This document shows positions 1-11,747 of a stretch of 64,000 bases of DNA, one piece after another. How positions within the stretch are numbered: the stretch's first letter is position 1; each line of letters begins with the position of its first letter. The notes under the pieces were generated by a model that had not been told where the DNA came from, did not search any database, and saw only the letters and a program-made list of their open reading frames with translations. A program made the position numbers and the translations under genes. Origin of the DNA: Nymphaea colorata (Eukaryota > Streptophyta > Magnoliopsida > Nymphaeales > Nymphaeaceae); the NCBI RefSeq assembly GCF_008831285.2, contig NC_045150.1, positions 1,068,001 through 1,132,000 on the forward strand. The letters are read 5' to 3'.

Positions 1-1152
1 TCGATTCAGATGGTTTCTCTCCTCTGCTATTGTGAGCTCCATACTTTCAGTAACACAACAAGTTCAATCTTTACAAGTCAAATGGAGACAAAATAATTTT
101 TTATGGCATTCTTGAGTTCTGGATGAATGGGAAAACATGCCTCATGTCAACCTACTTTTATTCAGATTGTGTGTGGCTTAGACAAAATTGACATCTTTGA
201 ACTTACAGCTTTCGAAGAAAAAAAAATGAAATATAAGGATACATCTCACTCTAGTCTTACAAGATTTATATGCAATGAAGTTAGTGGCAAATCCAGCAGG
301 GTAAGAAAGCATGATCAAGCATCAAAATCAGCTATGACCAATTTACTGCATACATAACAAATGCAAAGTATCATTATGAAGGCTTCGATGTGAAACGGTG
401 TTATTAGCAAAGTGATAAAGATTCAAAAATATGCCATTAGAAATCTAAAAAGCAACTAATGACATCATGTACATGGTCTATATTAGTGTCCACGTGTGGA
501 AAACTTCACGCATAAATAAAGGAACTGGCCTTGTCAAGTACCTATATGTATGTAGTAATATGAATTTTCATAACTTATAAAACTGAAATTACAAAGTATA
601 CATGTGCAAACTGAACCAACAGCTGAGATGACTTGGTTGGCCAGAAAACATAACCTGGTCAGTCGTCCAGGTTCTCTTGAACTACAAGCCTACGATCAAA
701 ATATAACAATAACCAGAGGTCCAGAAGTATAATGCATAAAGCTTCTGTTAGCATTCATCAACATTTTGGCCAAAAGCATGCCTCCTATCCATATCTGGCA
801 AATTTCCCTCCAAAACTTGGGATAAAAAATCCTTAGAAATCATGATATAGACTTAAAAAGTTTATCCAAGGCCCCAACCCATCTCTAAGATTTTCACTAT
901 TTATCCTTGGGAAGATAAATCTGGAAACATGAAAAGACACGGACACACACACAACATGGACTGTGGACATCAGATGAAGTGCAGCACCGAAATGTTGAAC
1001 AATGAACAAATCATTGCAAACCCACTCCTAAGATAACTGACCTTCTAATGGATCGGTAAGAAACACAAAGGATCATTAAAGTGAATCAGTACAGACATAA
1101 ACAGCCATTAAGGTCAGGAAAACAAAAAACAGAAAAAAAAACGTACACATAC
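1..1152 (-). other. Intron 2 (or further) of the KH-domain gene
   Basis: The second coding exon of the KH gene ends at 1153 with a GT donor on the minus strand. No continuation of the KH protein could be read in the six frames of the remaining 1.15 kb. The stretch is AT-rich and is best explained as part of a long intron. The next exon, expected to complete KH domain 2, should lie beyond the left edge. The short open frame at 127-357 resembles nothing known to me. Confidence 0.6.
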
Positions 1153-2716
1153 CTGCAGATAAAACACGCATGTGGGCACCACTGTTCTCTTGTATGGACT
1201 TTATTAAAGTGCCCTGCTTTCCTATCAAACTAATAGCTTGCGACGAAGCAATCAACATACGAAATGAACAAGGCAGTGATGCTACTGAACTCGTACCATC
1301 ACCTTCACCATCTGTAAGTCCAGTAACACGCTTGAAAACTCGTAGAGCAGCATCCATAGCAGGAGACATTTTAGCATCTGGCTCTTCCTTTCCATATACC
1401 AGGACCTGAATGCACAAATAGATTGTTAAACGGCAATCAATGCTCGATGATCGACCAGAATAACAAAGGGAGCATAGGAAAATGTGAACTTTCTGCTTAA
1501 ATAAAAATAAACCATCACAAATTTCCATTGCCATCTAAAACAACTTCACCAAGCAAACATGGGTCAGAAATTAGCTTGTTGTTGCAAAACCATCAAGCAG
1601 CCAATGACCTTGGAAACCTAAGAGAGGCCTGCCGAAAAGTTTCAAGTATAAAGTATAAACATGATGAAATGCCCACGGAACATAATGTTCACAAGCTTTT
1701 TAATTCACTAAGCTGAAGACAACACTTTTTCCAGCAAACCATCTAGGGCTAGGATTCTATTAGAGAAAAGAGTAAAGCAATAAATATTTCTTCTGCTAGG
1801 CAACTCTCTTCCATCTCATCTTGTAGAAAAAAGAACTACTCGGATTCTTCTTTTCTAGGAAACCAAAGAACTACCCAGATTCTTCTTTTCTAGGAAACCT
1901 TTCATTCTCAGTTGGGAAAATGAGAAAAGTTTTCACTTCTCTGAACCCTGTTTTTCCTATCATTTTCCTACTTGTAAAATGTATCCTAACATTCCACCAA
2001 ACCCTCAGTGCCGAAGTAGTTGGCCAAGCTTGATGCCATTGATTAAATAACCACAAAGGTGAACCTCAACTTTATCTTCCACCAATTCAAATTTGTTTTC
2101 TTGCCTTCACAAACATGATTAAACTCTTATAGTGTAGGATCCCACATTGTTGAGTATTGAACATGATATATTGCTTGCAAGTCTCCCACACTCATGCATA
2201 CCTCCTATTTACAAGAGGCATATTTGAGTAAACAGTCAACAAGAGCAACATTGATTATCTATAATGGTGTGTTTGTCGAGCCCAGATTCCATTGTTCAAG
2301 TAGGATCATAATCCACGTTTTAGAAAAAATATGGAACGTCAACAAACAAAGGAACGGGATCCCAGATTTCATAGGCAAATCCGGGATTCCTTTCCATGGA
2401 CTTTCACATCCCCTTGCTTGCAATTCTCTCACACTCATGCATACCTCATATTTACAAGAGGCACATTTGAGGAGACAGCCAACAACAGCAGCATATCTAT
2501 AAGGGCATGTTGTCGAGCCCAGATTCCATCGTTCAAGTGGGATCACAATCCAAGTTTTAGAAAAAACCTGGAATTCCAAAAAGCAAAGGAACGGAAACCC
2601 AGATTTCATAGGCAAATGTGGGATTCCCTTCCATGGATTTTCACACACCCCCCCCCCCCCCAGGAAGGGCTGCGATCAAAATGCATGGAAGATTATTTTT
2701 CCCATTAGGGCTTCTG

Positions 2717-2755
<39 letters not shown>

Positions 2756-5385
2756 CATCTCTTCACTGCAGCTGCATTGCATCAGCCCTCTTCAGCTGCT
2801 CAAAAGGAAAATTCACCAGTAAATGGCAGCATCCTACAATGGCTTGTAAGAAGAACGCATCAGGTATTCGTCTCTCTCTCTCTCTTTTGGTCGCTTGAGG
2901 CTCAACTACCGGCAGTCGCCTTAGGGAGGTGGCAACTATCGGTGGGTTTAATATCTTATACACACACAGGCATTTTTCCCCTTTCTAACATTATTCCACT
3001 GTGTTTAATCTCTTTAATTTATCTCTCTTGCTATATGGTGGTGGGGGAGCATAAGTGGAATGGGAACACTCTGGCTGCATGGTGATGGGGTGCCATTTGT
3101 GCCTCATCAAGCTAAGAAGAGCCATGGGAAGCAAGAGAAATATGGTGGTGGTGTTCCATTTGCACCTCCTCTGGCTGCATTGTGTTGCTTGAGCAGAAGA
3201 GGAATGGGAAGCAACGTTACCTTTTTGTGTTGATTTTGAATGGTACATTGGTTTTGTTTTCATTTTCGCTGTGTTCAGTTCGTATGTAGGTTTAAGATGG
3301 TTTTAGTGTGGTTTTTCATGTATTTGAAGCAAAGACAGTGCTGGAATTGGCCCTCTCACAAATCTGTCATGTTTGTTATGTATATATTGTTGTTCAGCTG
3401 TAGACATGTTTTTTTCTTAGTGTTGTATTGTTGTATTGGTGTTCTGTGATTGTTGAGATGGCACTCACTATGATACATGCAAGTAACTTAAATGAAAATC
3501 CCCCGGAAAAAGTAGATGTGCAAATGAACATAATCTAAGTTTACTGGCTTAACTATAACTCAGGATTCCTTTGTTCCTACAATCAGATATGCTGACTATG
3601 GATGGATCAAATAGAATGATAAAACCAACGAATCCACAGATTTGGTTAACAAATTTGGAAAAAAAGGTGTCAACACTCTAGAGATTGGAAACATCAGTTT
3701 GGAATTGCAAAATCTCCGAATGAGAAAAGCTGTCCATAAAAATTAGCCTGCGCTAGGGCCTCTAGCGTCTGTTCCAATGGTCCATATTTTTTTCCAAGTT
3801 ATCAACAAACACCAGAATGGAATCCTGGGATTAAAATTCCAATGAATCACACACAAGCTTTTGCTGGGATGGGGATGCAAATCCCTATTCAGCTGATTCC
3901 ATGATTAAAAACCTGGGAACAAAATCCCAGAATTTTAATCCTGGTGCTGCCAAACGCTTCCTAAAAGATTCCTTCTTACTGGTTTTATAAGCACACCCTA
4001 GCATATTTTTATTAGTAAATTAGTTGATCCAATTTATCTTTTTGAAGGCTCATCAGCTTCTTCATTTCCACTGCAACTTGAATGATAATGCTTTTAGATA
4101 AAGAACGAGGCAACAAAAGATTAAAAAAACAAATAGAGATACATGAAAATACAAAACATGTAGATGCAACAAACAGATTAGCCATACAATTGACGAAATT
4201 GTACTCCACAGTGTTGCTGTCTGGTAAACCGCAGAGGTTTCTGGCGTGCATGTCTTAGCAAGAAAACATTCTTGTTAGAAAAGATGCATTGATCTTCCTT
4301 TACTCCAACTTGCCCATTCCACTAGTATAAGATTCTAGAAAGCAAGACTATTTGTTAGTGTAATATCTAATCTAGCTACCTACAAGTACAGGCTACAATT
4401 TCCCTAATCTTCTAATAAGAGATTCACTGAGTTGGAAAAAGACAATCACAGTGACATAAGCGGAAAGCATCCCCCAACTCTGTAAAACTGTTCTACATAA
4501 ACCATCAAATGCTTAGGTTTCCAATTGCATTAGTTTGTTTAAGCTTCCGGCAGTGAGACTCGTTGGAATATCCAGCGATACTAACATACTCTATGCATGG
4601 AATTAAAATTCTTTCATGTGAATCTGCAAAGTCCATGATATAGACTCATGGGGTTCAATCGTTTTGCTAGACCATACACTGCGCGCAGGGGCCATGCTGG
4701 AAATATTGAGCAGTTGAAATTTGACGTCTGCTACTCAGCAGCTGCGGGTGTGGTCTCAAGGGTTATTACGCCGCCAATATTCAACAAGCCTATTTAACAG
4801 GCTTCCTCGAACGCCAAGTTAGGCAGCTTTTCTGGACAAAGTGGGTGTCACTCAAAAAAACCCCATGTGTTCGGAGAAATGGGATCAACAGAGACCGCTG
4901 CAAGATACTTATTTGAAAAAAGAAATCGTTGTTCCCCCACCGAAACACAAAGACGGAAGGCATGAAAAGGACAGAGGAAAATGAAACAAGGCAAGCATAA
5001 CAGAGAGAGTTATAGAGAGAGAGAGAGAGAGAAAACTGACAATGCGGTCGGAGGAGCCGAGGGGGCCTTCAAGGATGCGAATACGAGCTCTGGAGTCCTC
5101 GCACATCTTCTTGATGAGCTCGCCTTTGCGACCGATGATGCTTCCCACCTTGCTCACGGGAACGATGAGGCGGAAGACACTGTCGCCGGGCCACGAGGGC
5201 CACCTCTTCTCCGCCACCGTCGTAGTGGTGTTGGCGGTGGCAGCCTCCGTTGGCGCAGCGTCCTCGTCGGCTGTGGGCCCATCGGCACCGTCGGAAGGAT
5301 CGGCCGAGGGAGAGGAAGGGTCGGCGTCCCGAGCGATCTCCTCCGCCGGCGCCGGTGCTGCTGCTTCCGTCGTGGAATCCGCCAT
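1153..5385 (-). CDS. PEPPER/FLK-like KH-domain RNA-binding protein, 5' two exons (partial)
   Basis: Two coding exons are visible: 5385-5041 (ATG at 5385, 115 codons) and 1405-1153, joined in phase 0 across a GT-AG intron of 3635 bp. The product starts with an acidic Ala/Thr/Glu-rich low-complexity tail (residues 1-60), then [20 protein letters not shown] and a KH type-I GxxG loop GRKG at residues 85-88. The first KH domain continues across the splice ([14 protein letters not shown]). A second KH domain begins near residue 162 with GxxG loop GKQG at 177-180. The motifs [15 protein letters not shown] and [14 protein letters not shown] are typical of the plant poly(C)-binding-like KH proteins PEPPER, FLK and HEN4. 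Those family members bind pre-mRNA and regulate processing of flowering regulators such as FLC; this role is inferred from the family. The gene is truncated by the window, so the third KH domain is not seen. A (GA)n tract lies directly after the exon 1 donor. Confidence 0.88.
2176..2650. repeat. Imperfect tandem duplication, about 243-bp period, in KH intron 1
   Basis: Two diverged copies lie head to tail at about 2176-2412 and 2419-2650. Both carry CACACTCATGCATACCTC, TTTACAAGAGGCA, GTCGAGCCCAGATTCCAT and a shared TTTCCATGGA-TTTCACA end. Identity is roughly 80-85% by eye. No coding potential is seen. Confidence 0.8.
2648..2752. repeat. Poly-C tract and (CT)n microsatellite
   Basis: A run of about 14 C starts near 2648, directly after the 243-bp duplication. 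A (CT)n array follows at about 2717-2752. The apparent serine/leucine-rich open frames across it are artefacts of the repeat. Confidence 0.85.
3803..3959. mobile_element. MITE-like inverted-repeat sequence in KH intron 1
   Basis: The left side reads ACACCAGAATGGAATCCTGG followed by GATTAAAATTCC. The right side, read in reverse complement, gives AGCACCAGGATTAAAATTCT followed by GGG. The AT-rich block with imperfect terminal inverted repeats and a CCAAACGC-type end fits a small non-autonomous DNA transposon, possibly hAT or PIF type. No convincing target duplication was found. Confidence 0.4.
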
Positions 5386-6225
5386 TGAGGGTAGGAGCGA
5401 ATAGCAAGAGACAGAGACTGAAAGGGAGATAAAAGAGAAAAGCCCTAGAGGGAGATTTTTCTTTTCGGCCCTCTGGAGCGGCTCGTGGATGTCGGACCTG
5501 AAAAGCACAAAACCACCACCAGTTGGTTCCCCGACCCCCTTAAAAAGCCCTCCCACGGTTTCCGACTGTTTTTCCCCATGGGAAAGCATTCCTTATGCAA
5601 TTTTTTCCATGGGAAAACGTAATTCCTTATGCATAATTTTCCATGGGAAAAATTAGTCGAGTAATATAAAGGTCGGTTAGTGGCCGTTTCTGTTGATGTT
5701 TTGCCTCCAGACGGTGTGGTAAGGTGTGTTTAGTAGCGGTTGGAATTGAGTTTACAAAAAAATCCAATTTTACATAAAATTTTGGTTTTTTCCAAAATCT
5801 AACTTCCATAAGACAGTGGTTTTCTTATAGTGTCATCCAAATGCAACTTAAAAAATATTCAAGAAAAACAAATAAAACAAAATTATTCGAAAATTGGAGG
5901 GAAAAATTAAAACTTCGGCGTGCATGAATTGGAATCAAATAGGTCCCAAGTTAAATACGATTCAGGCCACTTATAATGAAAACTCTTTCTTGTGGAATAG
6001 AAAAGAATGGTTTTTATAACTTTAAATGTTTACCTCAAATTTGTGTTTTGGATAGTATTAGATTGCAGAGCTTTTTGGAACCTACACTTTTTTGAAAAAA
6101 AAAAATCTTTTATTAAAAAGTGGAATAGCTTAAGGTTCTACAATGAAGGTATGTTTAATGAACTAGTAGAAAGCTTGAACGTAAGAATTTTTTGGTGTTT
6201 GATGATTAAGTGAAAGAAGTGTTAT
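5386..6225. other. 5' flank of the KH gene
   Basis: About 840 bp between the KH start codon and the gypsy element. It should hold the 5' UTR and promoter of the KH gene (minus strand). No clear TATA box was identified. The stretch 5725-5950 has weakly inverted ends around GGTTGGAATTGAG and TGAATTGGAATCAAAT that might be an old MITE, but the match is too poor to call. Confidence 0.4.
5576..5650. repeat. Short direct repeats with CCATGGGAAA in the KH 5' flank
   Basis: CCATGGGAAA occurs at 5576-5585, 5607-5616 and 5641-5650, separated by related ATTCCTTATGCA(A/T) spacers with a period of 31-34 bp. The array lies about 190 bp upstream of the KH start codon, so it could be a promoter element or just a local tandem duplication. 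Confidence 0.7.
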
Positions 6226-6616
6226 TGTCACGGGCCAACTGTTCCTGTGTGGCATGACAATCATTCAATCCACTACAAGCTCAAGAGGGCGAGTGAGTAC
6301 CCAGATAACTTGAAAACAAAAAATGTATAAAGAGAGCAATGTGCACAAGCAATGATGAAAAAGAAATTGCAATGAGTTGCTTCATTTATGAATTACAATA
6401 CATCACAAGATAGGGTAAGCAATGAGATTGACTCAACTTTCATTAAAAGGGTCCCCAAAGGTGCATACAATGTCTTTTATATTGAACCCTAAAACAATGA
6501 ATCCCAAACATAACACTTAGAGTGGTGGTAGGATTCTCTTTTACAAGTGAACAAACATACACAAATGGACCCTATAAATAAAAGAAAGACTATGCAAACG
6601 CAGACATAGGAAAACA
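6226..6616 (-). repeat. 3' LTR of the old gypsy element
   Basis: It starts TGTCACGGGCCAACTGTTC on the plus strand and ends ...AGGAAAACA. It aligns along its length with 11377-11747 (shared blocks GCAATGAGTTG, ACATCACAA, GGTGCATACAA, AATCCCAAA, TGGACCCTATAAA) with many substitutions and small indels. Confidence 0.8.
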
Positions 6617-7399
6617 AGCTCCCCCTGCAATTCATGTGTCGTCTTCTGTGCCTACTACTTCAAGGTAGGCACTGACTTCTTCTAGATACTGTTGATTCAT
6701 CCTAAATGCATACTCTCATGTTCGCTGCTCCTTGTCCACCTACTTCACAAAGATACTTATTCAGCTACTGAGATAGTTGATCTTGTGTCGAGGACTCTAC
6801 TCAGTTGTCTGTCTGCTACACGCTTTCCTATGGGTGCTTTTCACAAGATTGCTCCTCCTGCAGCCGACGCTTATCTAGATGTTCATCATTGGCATAGAAG
6901 GACTTGCATATGTAAAAACACTAGATACAATTTGAAGTTTGGCAGCAAGTATAGCTTCTATGCCAACTTTTCGACATTTTTTATCACAACAAATGGCTCT
7001 TCATACCTCTGGATCAAGGTACAATGCCGCCTGTGAAAGATGCACATGTGATCAGGGTATAGCTTCACAAGGATCTAGTCTCAACCCTAAACACGGCAGG
7101 TTGTCAACCTTTATCAGTTCACTTCTTCATCTTCTTGATAGCCTTATGCAAAAAATCTTAGAGAGCTCTATCTATTCCTACCAGTCTCTAACAAATTGGA
7201 AGGCAAATGTGTGCATTCCCTTCTCTTGGGCTATAAGAGTATGTGGCATCAGTGGTTATTTCCGTGTGGCTCTCTCAAACGAACTATGCCTAGAAAACTT
7301 GTTCTTTGACAAATTGCAGTAGAATTAGGCCGTATCGAGCAGCTTCACCCAGTTTTTATGGTTTGTGTTGATGATGTGCCACATATACTACTCCAACAA

Positions 7400-7730
7400 G
7401 ACATAGATGTGCTTCATTGATAATTTGTTTGGGGGTGGAAACTTGTGGAAAACATCAAGTTTGAGCTGAGATATCAAAATACTTTCATATCAAAACCTAA
7501 CCATCTGGCCATAAAGCAGACATCACAGTCACTCACAATGCTTTTCGGCATGATTTAATACTTCACTATGTTCTTATGATGAACTCCACTGCCTTCTCTG
7601 TCAGACATTCTTTCGATATTGGGAAGAAAGTAGGATATTTTGAAAACTTATCCACAATCACAAAGATAGAACTAAAGTAATCTATTTTTGGGAGACTCAG
7701 AATAAAGTCTATGGAGAGGCCTTCCCATGG
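7400..7730 (-). pseudogene. Gypsy integrase core remnant
   Basis: On the minus strand 7730 to about 7540 reads PWEGLSIDFILSLPK, then SSIFVIVDKFSKYPTFFPI, the classic start of the gypsy integrase catalytic core (first Asp in the DF context). A decayed HPQTDGQTE-like region follows nearer 7400. In-frame stops interrupt it. Confidence 0.75.
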
Positions 7731-8007
7731 AAGATTCGAAACAAGAAGATGTTCTTAAAGGCCAATAGTCTTCAGGTTCAACCCATTATCTTATTAGCAG
7801 ATGAGGCACAACTTAACATAGACCTCTACATCATCTCACATTTGTGGCCAATGGTAGCTGCTTCTGGGGAGTACTACGATCCACTCCTTGCTATTCATGG
7901 TCATGCCACAATGTGTCCTGACACTCATTTACGAACTCCTCTTGAAAGTTGTTCCACATTGGCATGAATACACGTCCCCCTTTAGTGAGGAGAAGTGTAT
8001 CCCATAG

Positions 8008-8196
8008 CTAAAACCTTTGTGTCTTCCTTATTTTGGCCAAGGCCATCAAGTGTTGTGTCGTCAAGTTTTGTCTCATCCCCTTGCAAACACGCTTGAGGAG
8101 AGTGCCCTCTAGTTGTATTTCAGATACCTTTTTTTGAGTTGCCACAAGTATTGCCTTTCGACTCAATGCATCAGCAACAACATTGGTCTTTCTCAC
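8008..8196 (-). pseudogene. Gypsy RNase H end / connection segment
   Basis: The minus-strand frame begins RKTNVVADALSRKA, the diagnostic end of the gypsy RNase H domain just before the integrase. About 60 residues are open, then stops follow. Confidence 0.75.
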
Positions 8197-8559
8197 CTTC
8201 TATTATAGAGCAAAGTCAAACTTTGCCAAGAATTCTTACCAGTGGGTCTGCTCGAGGAACAACTTCTCGTGTATAGTGCATCTGCACCTCCTCTAGTTTT
8301 CAGTTTTCTTAGATGATTGGGTAACTCTCTTGCATCAATGCTCCACCGATGGCAAAATAAAAGACATTTGTGTTTACCTCAAAAGATTTCAAGTGATTGG
8401 GCAACTTAAGCAAGGGCTCTTGCACAAGTGCTCTCTTCAAACCTTTGAAAACAATAACCTTGCAAACTACATCTAGGCCTTGTTCTTTTTGAGCAAGTCA
8501 GTGAAGGGTGTAGTAAGTAGAGAATACCCCTTGATGAACTACTGATAATAATTTTTTAA

Positions 8560-9480
8560 ACCATGGAAGGACCACAATTGAGGCATTGTAATTGGTAGCT
8601 TCCATTCTTAGACGGTTCTCCCTTTCTTTCGATAACATGGGCAAGAAAGATGATCTCTTGTTGGGCATACAAACACTTATCTTCTTTTTACATATGTATC
8701 ATTCTCCTTCAACACTTAAAACATCACCTACAAGTGACTGACTGAACTTTCCGCTGCCATTAAAGACCTCTACATCGTCAAGATAAATCACAATAAACTT
8801 ACCAGTGTATGGGTAGAAGAACTTGTTCATCAATGTTGAAAAGGTCATTGGGCATTGGTCAACCCGAATGATATGACTAAGAATTCATAAGCTCTATAAC
8901 AGGTGATACAAGTAGTCTTTGGTTCATCACTTTCTACAATTCTAACCTGCCAGTAATTTGAACAAAAGTGCAACTTTGAAAAGATTCATGCATTGCGCAA
9001 CTGATCGAACAAGTTGACAATAAGAGGCATAGGATATTTGTTCTTGAATGTTACATTGTTCAATGCATGATAGTCCACATAGAGTTGCTTTGAGCCATCA
9101 TACTTCATATGGAACATTACTGGGCTTCAAATGGTGCCCTTTAAGGTAAGATGATTTATGTTTCCAACATCTCATCAAGCTGCTTTCACAGATCTTGTAA
9201 TTCAATTGGTCTCATATGATAAGGACCCATGGTCAGGGGTCTAGCCTTAGGGACCATTTCAATTTGATGATCAACTTCATACCTTAACGGTGGATGCCTT
9301 GGTAGTTGGGGGGGGACATTACTCCTTAGAACTCTGTCAGAAAAGGAACTAGGCTTGGTGGGAAGGCAATTGGCTTGACTTCTTTTTCGATGTGCATGGC
9401 CGCAAAAAACATCTGCTCTCCCCACCACATGTCTTTCTTTAGCTGCATGGTTAGTAACATGGAGAGCGACTTCCACTGAA
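8560..9480 (-). pseudogene. Gypsy reverse transcriptase remnant
   Basis: The minus strand near 9300-9190 reads LPRHPPLRYEVDHQIEMVP, then PYHMRPIELQDL, the start of a gypsy RT. Further on, FIVIYLDDVEV at about 8765-8797 carries the catalytic YLDD box, preceded by TFSTLMNKFFYPYTGK. Frame changes and stops between these blocks show it is dead. Confidence 0.8.
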
Positions 9481-10329
9481 AGAGCACTGTATGCAGAGAG
9501 TCTGACCCCATCAGCGTCAAGGAGTTGAATTTCACCAAGATCATAACATTTGTAGCTTCGAATGAATTATATACTAAGAATTACCTTGAAATCATCTAGA
9601 TGAGCAAGTGATAAGTTTGTAGTGTCAACCCAACTTTTAATCTGTATGGCTATACCCTTTGCTTCTCCAAGAATGGGTCTGGCCACAGAGTTCACTATCT
9701 TTAGGGTTCTATGTTTAGGCTCAGGCTTCAAACCTAATCTTTATTTCTCTTCTTTCGAAATAAAGTTGTGTGTTTCCCTTGAGTATACCATAGCTGTAGT
9801 AGAGTTTTCCTTCATAGTGATAACTAAGTACATCAGTTCTTTATTCACCATCATGCTTGACATCGCTCAACTTTGGATAATGTCGAACATTTGAATGGCC
9901 CCTATTTACCACTGCCTTCTTTGACCTCACCCCTTGGTAGGTTTTGCATCATTGACCTACCTATTGTCTTTTAGAAGCCGCTTCAAACATTGTCTAGCCA
10001 TGTGCCTATCTCCATTGAACCAGCTAGTCACCATTTTAGTCTGGTTATTGTTGTTCTTGCGAAAGAAAAGTTCCTACTCGTATTGTGTCGGTTTGGCAAT
10101 TCACCTTTGTTGTCTCATTGGTCATCTTTCTTTTCTCCGTAGTCAGATTTCTTCGAGGGTTTGAATGTATTAGTGTAGTTTTTTATGTTAGGTACCAGCC
10201 AAACACTATGCTACCAAGGTCTCCAGACTACCTTTTTCCACTTTGGCTTGACTTTAAGGTCGAAGTCCTATTGCAAACCAATCGAGTTTATCCCCTTCCA
10301 GCACATTGGTACATCTAACATGAGCTTCT

Positions 10330-10530
10330 AGTAAGTCCTCAGATACTCTTCACCCACCATTTGATATGCCTACCATCTTGCATTCGAGGGTATGAAGTAA
10401 CTCTTCAATTCCCGTTGAAAGTCATTGCATGTATCTACTTTGCAGATCTCTTTTTTGAATGTTAAGTGATTTTACCTCCACCACAAAACTACATCACCCT
10501 CTAGCAACATCGTTGTAGTTTTGACCTGAA
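10330..10530 (-). pseudogene. Gypsy gag remnant
   Basis: On the minus strand a frame reads MLLEGDVVLWWR, then DFQRELKSYFIPSNAR, matching the retrotransposon gag pattern (A..WW ... F..EL...F.P.N). It is short and interrupted. A hAT-type MITE sits about 275 bp away in the 5' part of gag. Confidence 0.55.
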
Positions 10531-10804
10531 GGTCATCTTCTACAATGCTTTATAGATCTAGGTACTATTCACTTGGAACAAAAAATTGTCAATCAACAAC
10601 TATTTCGTTACCATTATACTTTGCTGGACTTTGAATGTTGACCTTTGTTGATCAATCATCACCGCCACTTATTAAAACACAATGCTATAAAGTACGGCTC
10701 TTTGCCTAAAGTTCTTTAACTTCAGCCTGTCACATGACCACTATGTTAGCAAGTCATTTGTTCATGGCCATAAGTTCTGTAGTCTGTTCTTACATAGTCT
10801 TCAT

Positions 10805-11089
10805 TAGGCCTGGGTATTGGGTTGGGTCGATGCCCAAAACACGAGCTTGGGCCCAACTTGATGCTTGAAACTCGAGCTCGAGCTCGAGCTCGAGTCTGGC
10901 CCGATTAAAATAAAAAATATTTTTTTAAATATCAAGAATGAATATTAAATATATTTTAAATAATAAAATATATATTATTATTAAATAAAAATAATATAAA
11001 AATTAATCGAGCCAAATCGGTCCCTATCAAGCCGACCTGGGCCTAGGCCCGATTGGGCCGAGTACCCGTCGGGTAGATGCCCATGCTTA
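10805..11089. mobile_element. hAT-type MITE inserted in the gypsy gag region
   Basis: A 285-bp block starts TAGGCCTGGGTATTGGG and ends with the reverse complement of TAAGCATGGGCATC, an imperfect TIR typical of hAT MITEs. It is flanked by a perfect 8-bp duplication GTCTTCAT at 10797-10804 and 11090-11097. Its inside has GC-rich palindromic ends (repeated GAGCTC near 10873-10895) and an AT-rich core, with no coding capacity. Removing it restores continuity of the gypsy sequence, so it is the younger insertion. Confidence 0.88.
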
Positions 11090-11358
11090 GTCTTCATTTC
11101 GTCCTTCTATTCCTCGATTGACTCAAATGCGTTGCCCAATGCTTCATCATATGTGGTTACTTTGACAACTAGCTTGTTCATTGTTTCGGCTAGGTCTCCC
11201 CAATTACAAGGTAAGACCACATCATTAGAATGGACCACTACCTTGCCCTTTGGTGCTTTGTAGATTACATTGAGTCGCTAGGACATCCTTCTCAATCACC
11301 ACTTGCCGGTGTGTTACTCTACAGTGACCCTCCAACTGCTTCCCTATCTTAAATCCAA

Positions 11359-11376
11359 CATGACTTTGATACTAGT
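11359..11376 (-). other. Primer-binding site of the old gypsy element
   Basis: Directly inside the right (5') LTR the minus strand reads AGTATCAAAGTC, a decayed form of the TGGTATCAGAGC complement to initiator tRNA-Met. Confidence 0.6.
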
Positions 11377-11747
11377 TGCCACGGGCTGACTGTTCTTTGG
11401 TCCATGTGGTGTAATGGTCCTTCAATTTGCTGCAAGCCTAAAGGGGCAGACGAGTATATAAAGAAAACAAAGTATACAAGGACAGGAAAGAACTTGCAAT
11501 GAGTTGTTTCATTCACTTTGAAAAGTAGTACATCACAATAGAAGGTAAGCAAAAATATTGACTTAACTTTACTTACAAGGGCGTCTGAAGGTGCATACAA
11601 AGATCCTCATGCTAAGCACTCTAAACAAAGAATCCCAAATATGATACTTGGACCAGTGAAAGGGTACTCCCTTACAAGTGAATAGACATACGACCATGGA
11701 CCCTATAAACAAAAGAAAGATTGTACAAATAACGACACAAGGGAACA
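11377..11747 (-). repeat. 5' LTR of the old gypsy element
   Basis: It starts TGCCACGGGCTGACTGTTC on the plus strand and ends ...AAGGGAACA. It pairs with the LTR at 6226-6616. Confidence 0.8.

Larger units (their letters stand above)
6226..11747 (-). mobile_element. Degenerate Ty3/gypsy LTR retrotransposon (minus strand)
   Basis: A gypsy element in reverse orientation is framed by two diverged LTRs (6226-6616 and 11377-11747). A tRNA-iMet-like primer-binding site lies inside the right LTR and a purine tract (minus strand AGGGGGAG, about 6619-6626) inside the left LTR. Domain remnants run in gypsy order on the minus strand: gag near 10.33-10.53 kb, RT at 8.56-9.48 kb, RNase H/connection with NVVADALSR at 8008-8196, and integrase at 7.40-7.73 kb. 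Every domain has stops and frameshifts, and LTR divergence is high, so the element is old and immobile. Target duplications are not clean (GTTAT on the left, ATTAC on the right). Confidence 0.85.

Noticed and set aside
2618-3085. 155-codon plus-strand frame
   Set aside because: Runs through poly-C and (CT)n repeats inside a KH intron; Leu/Ser repeats, no domain.
4981-5432. Several plus- and minus-strand frames of 60-135 codons over the first KH exon
   Set aside because: They are shadows of the GC-rich KH exon 1 (5385-5041). Only the minus frame with GRKG and KH motifs has conserved-protein character.
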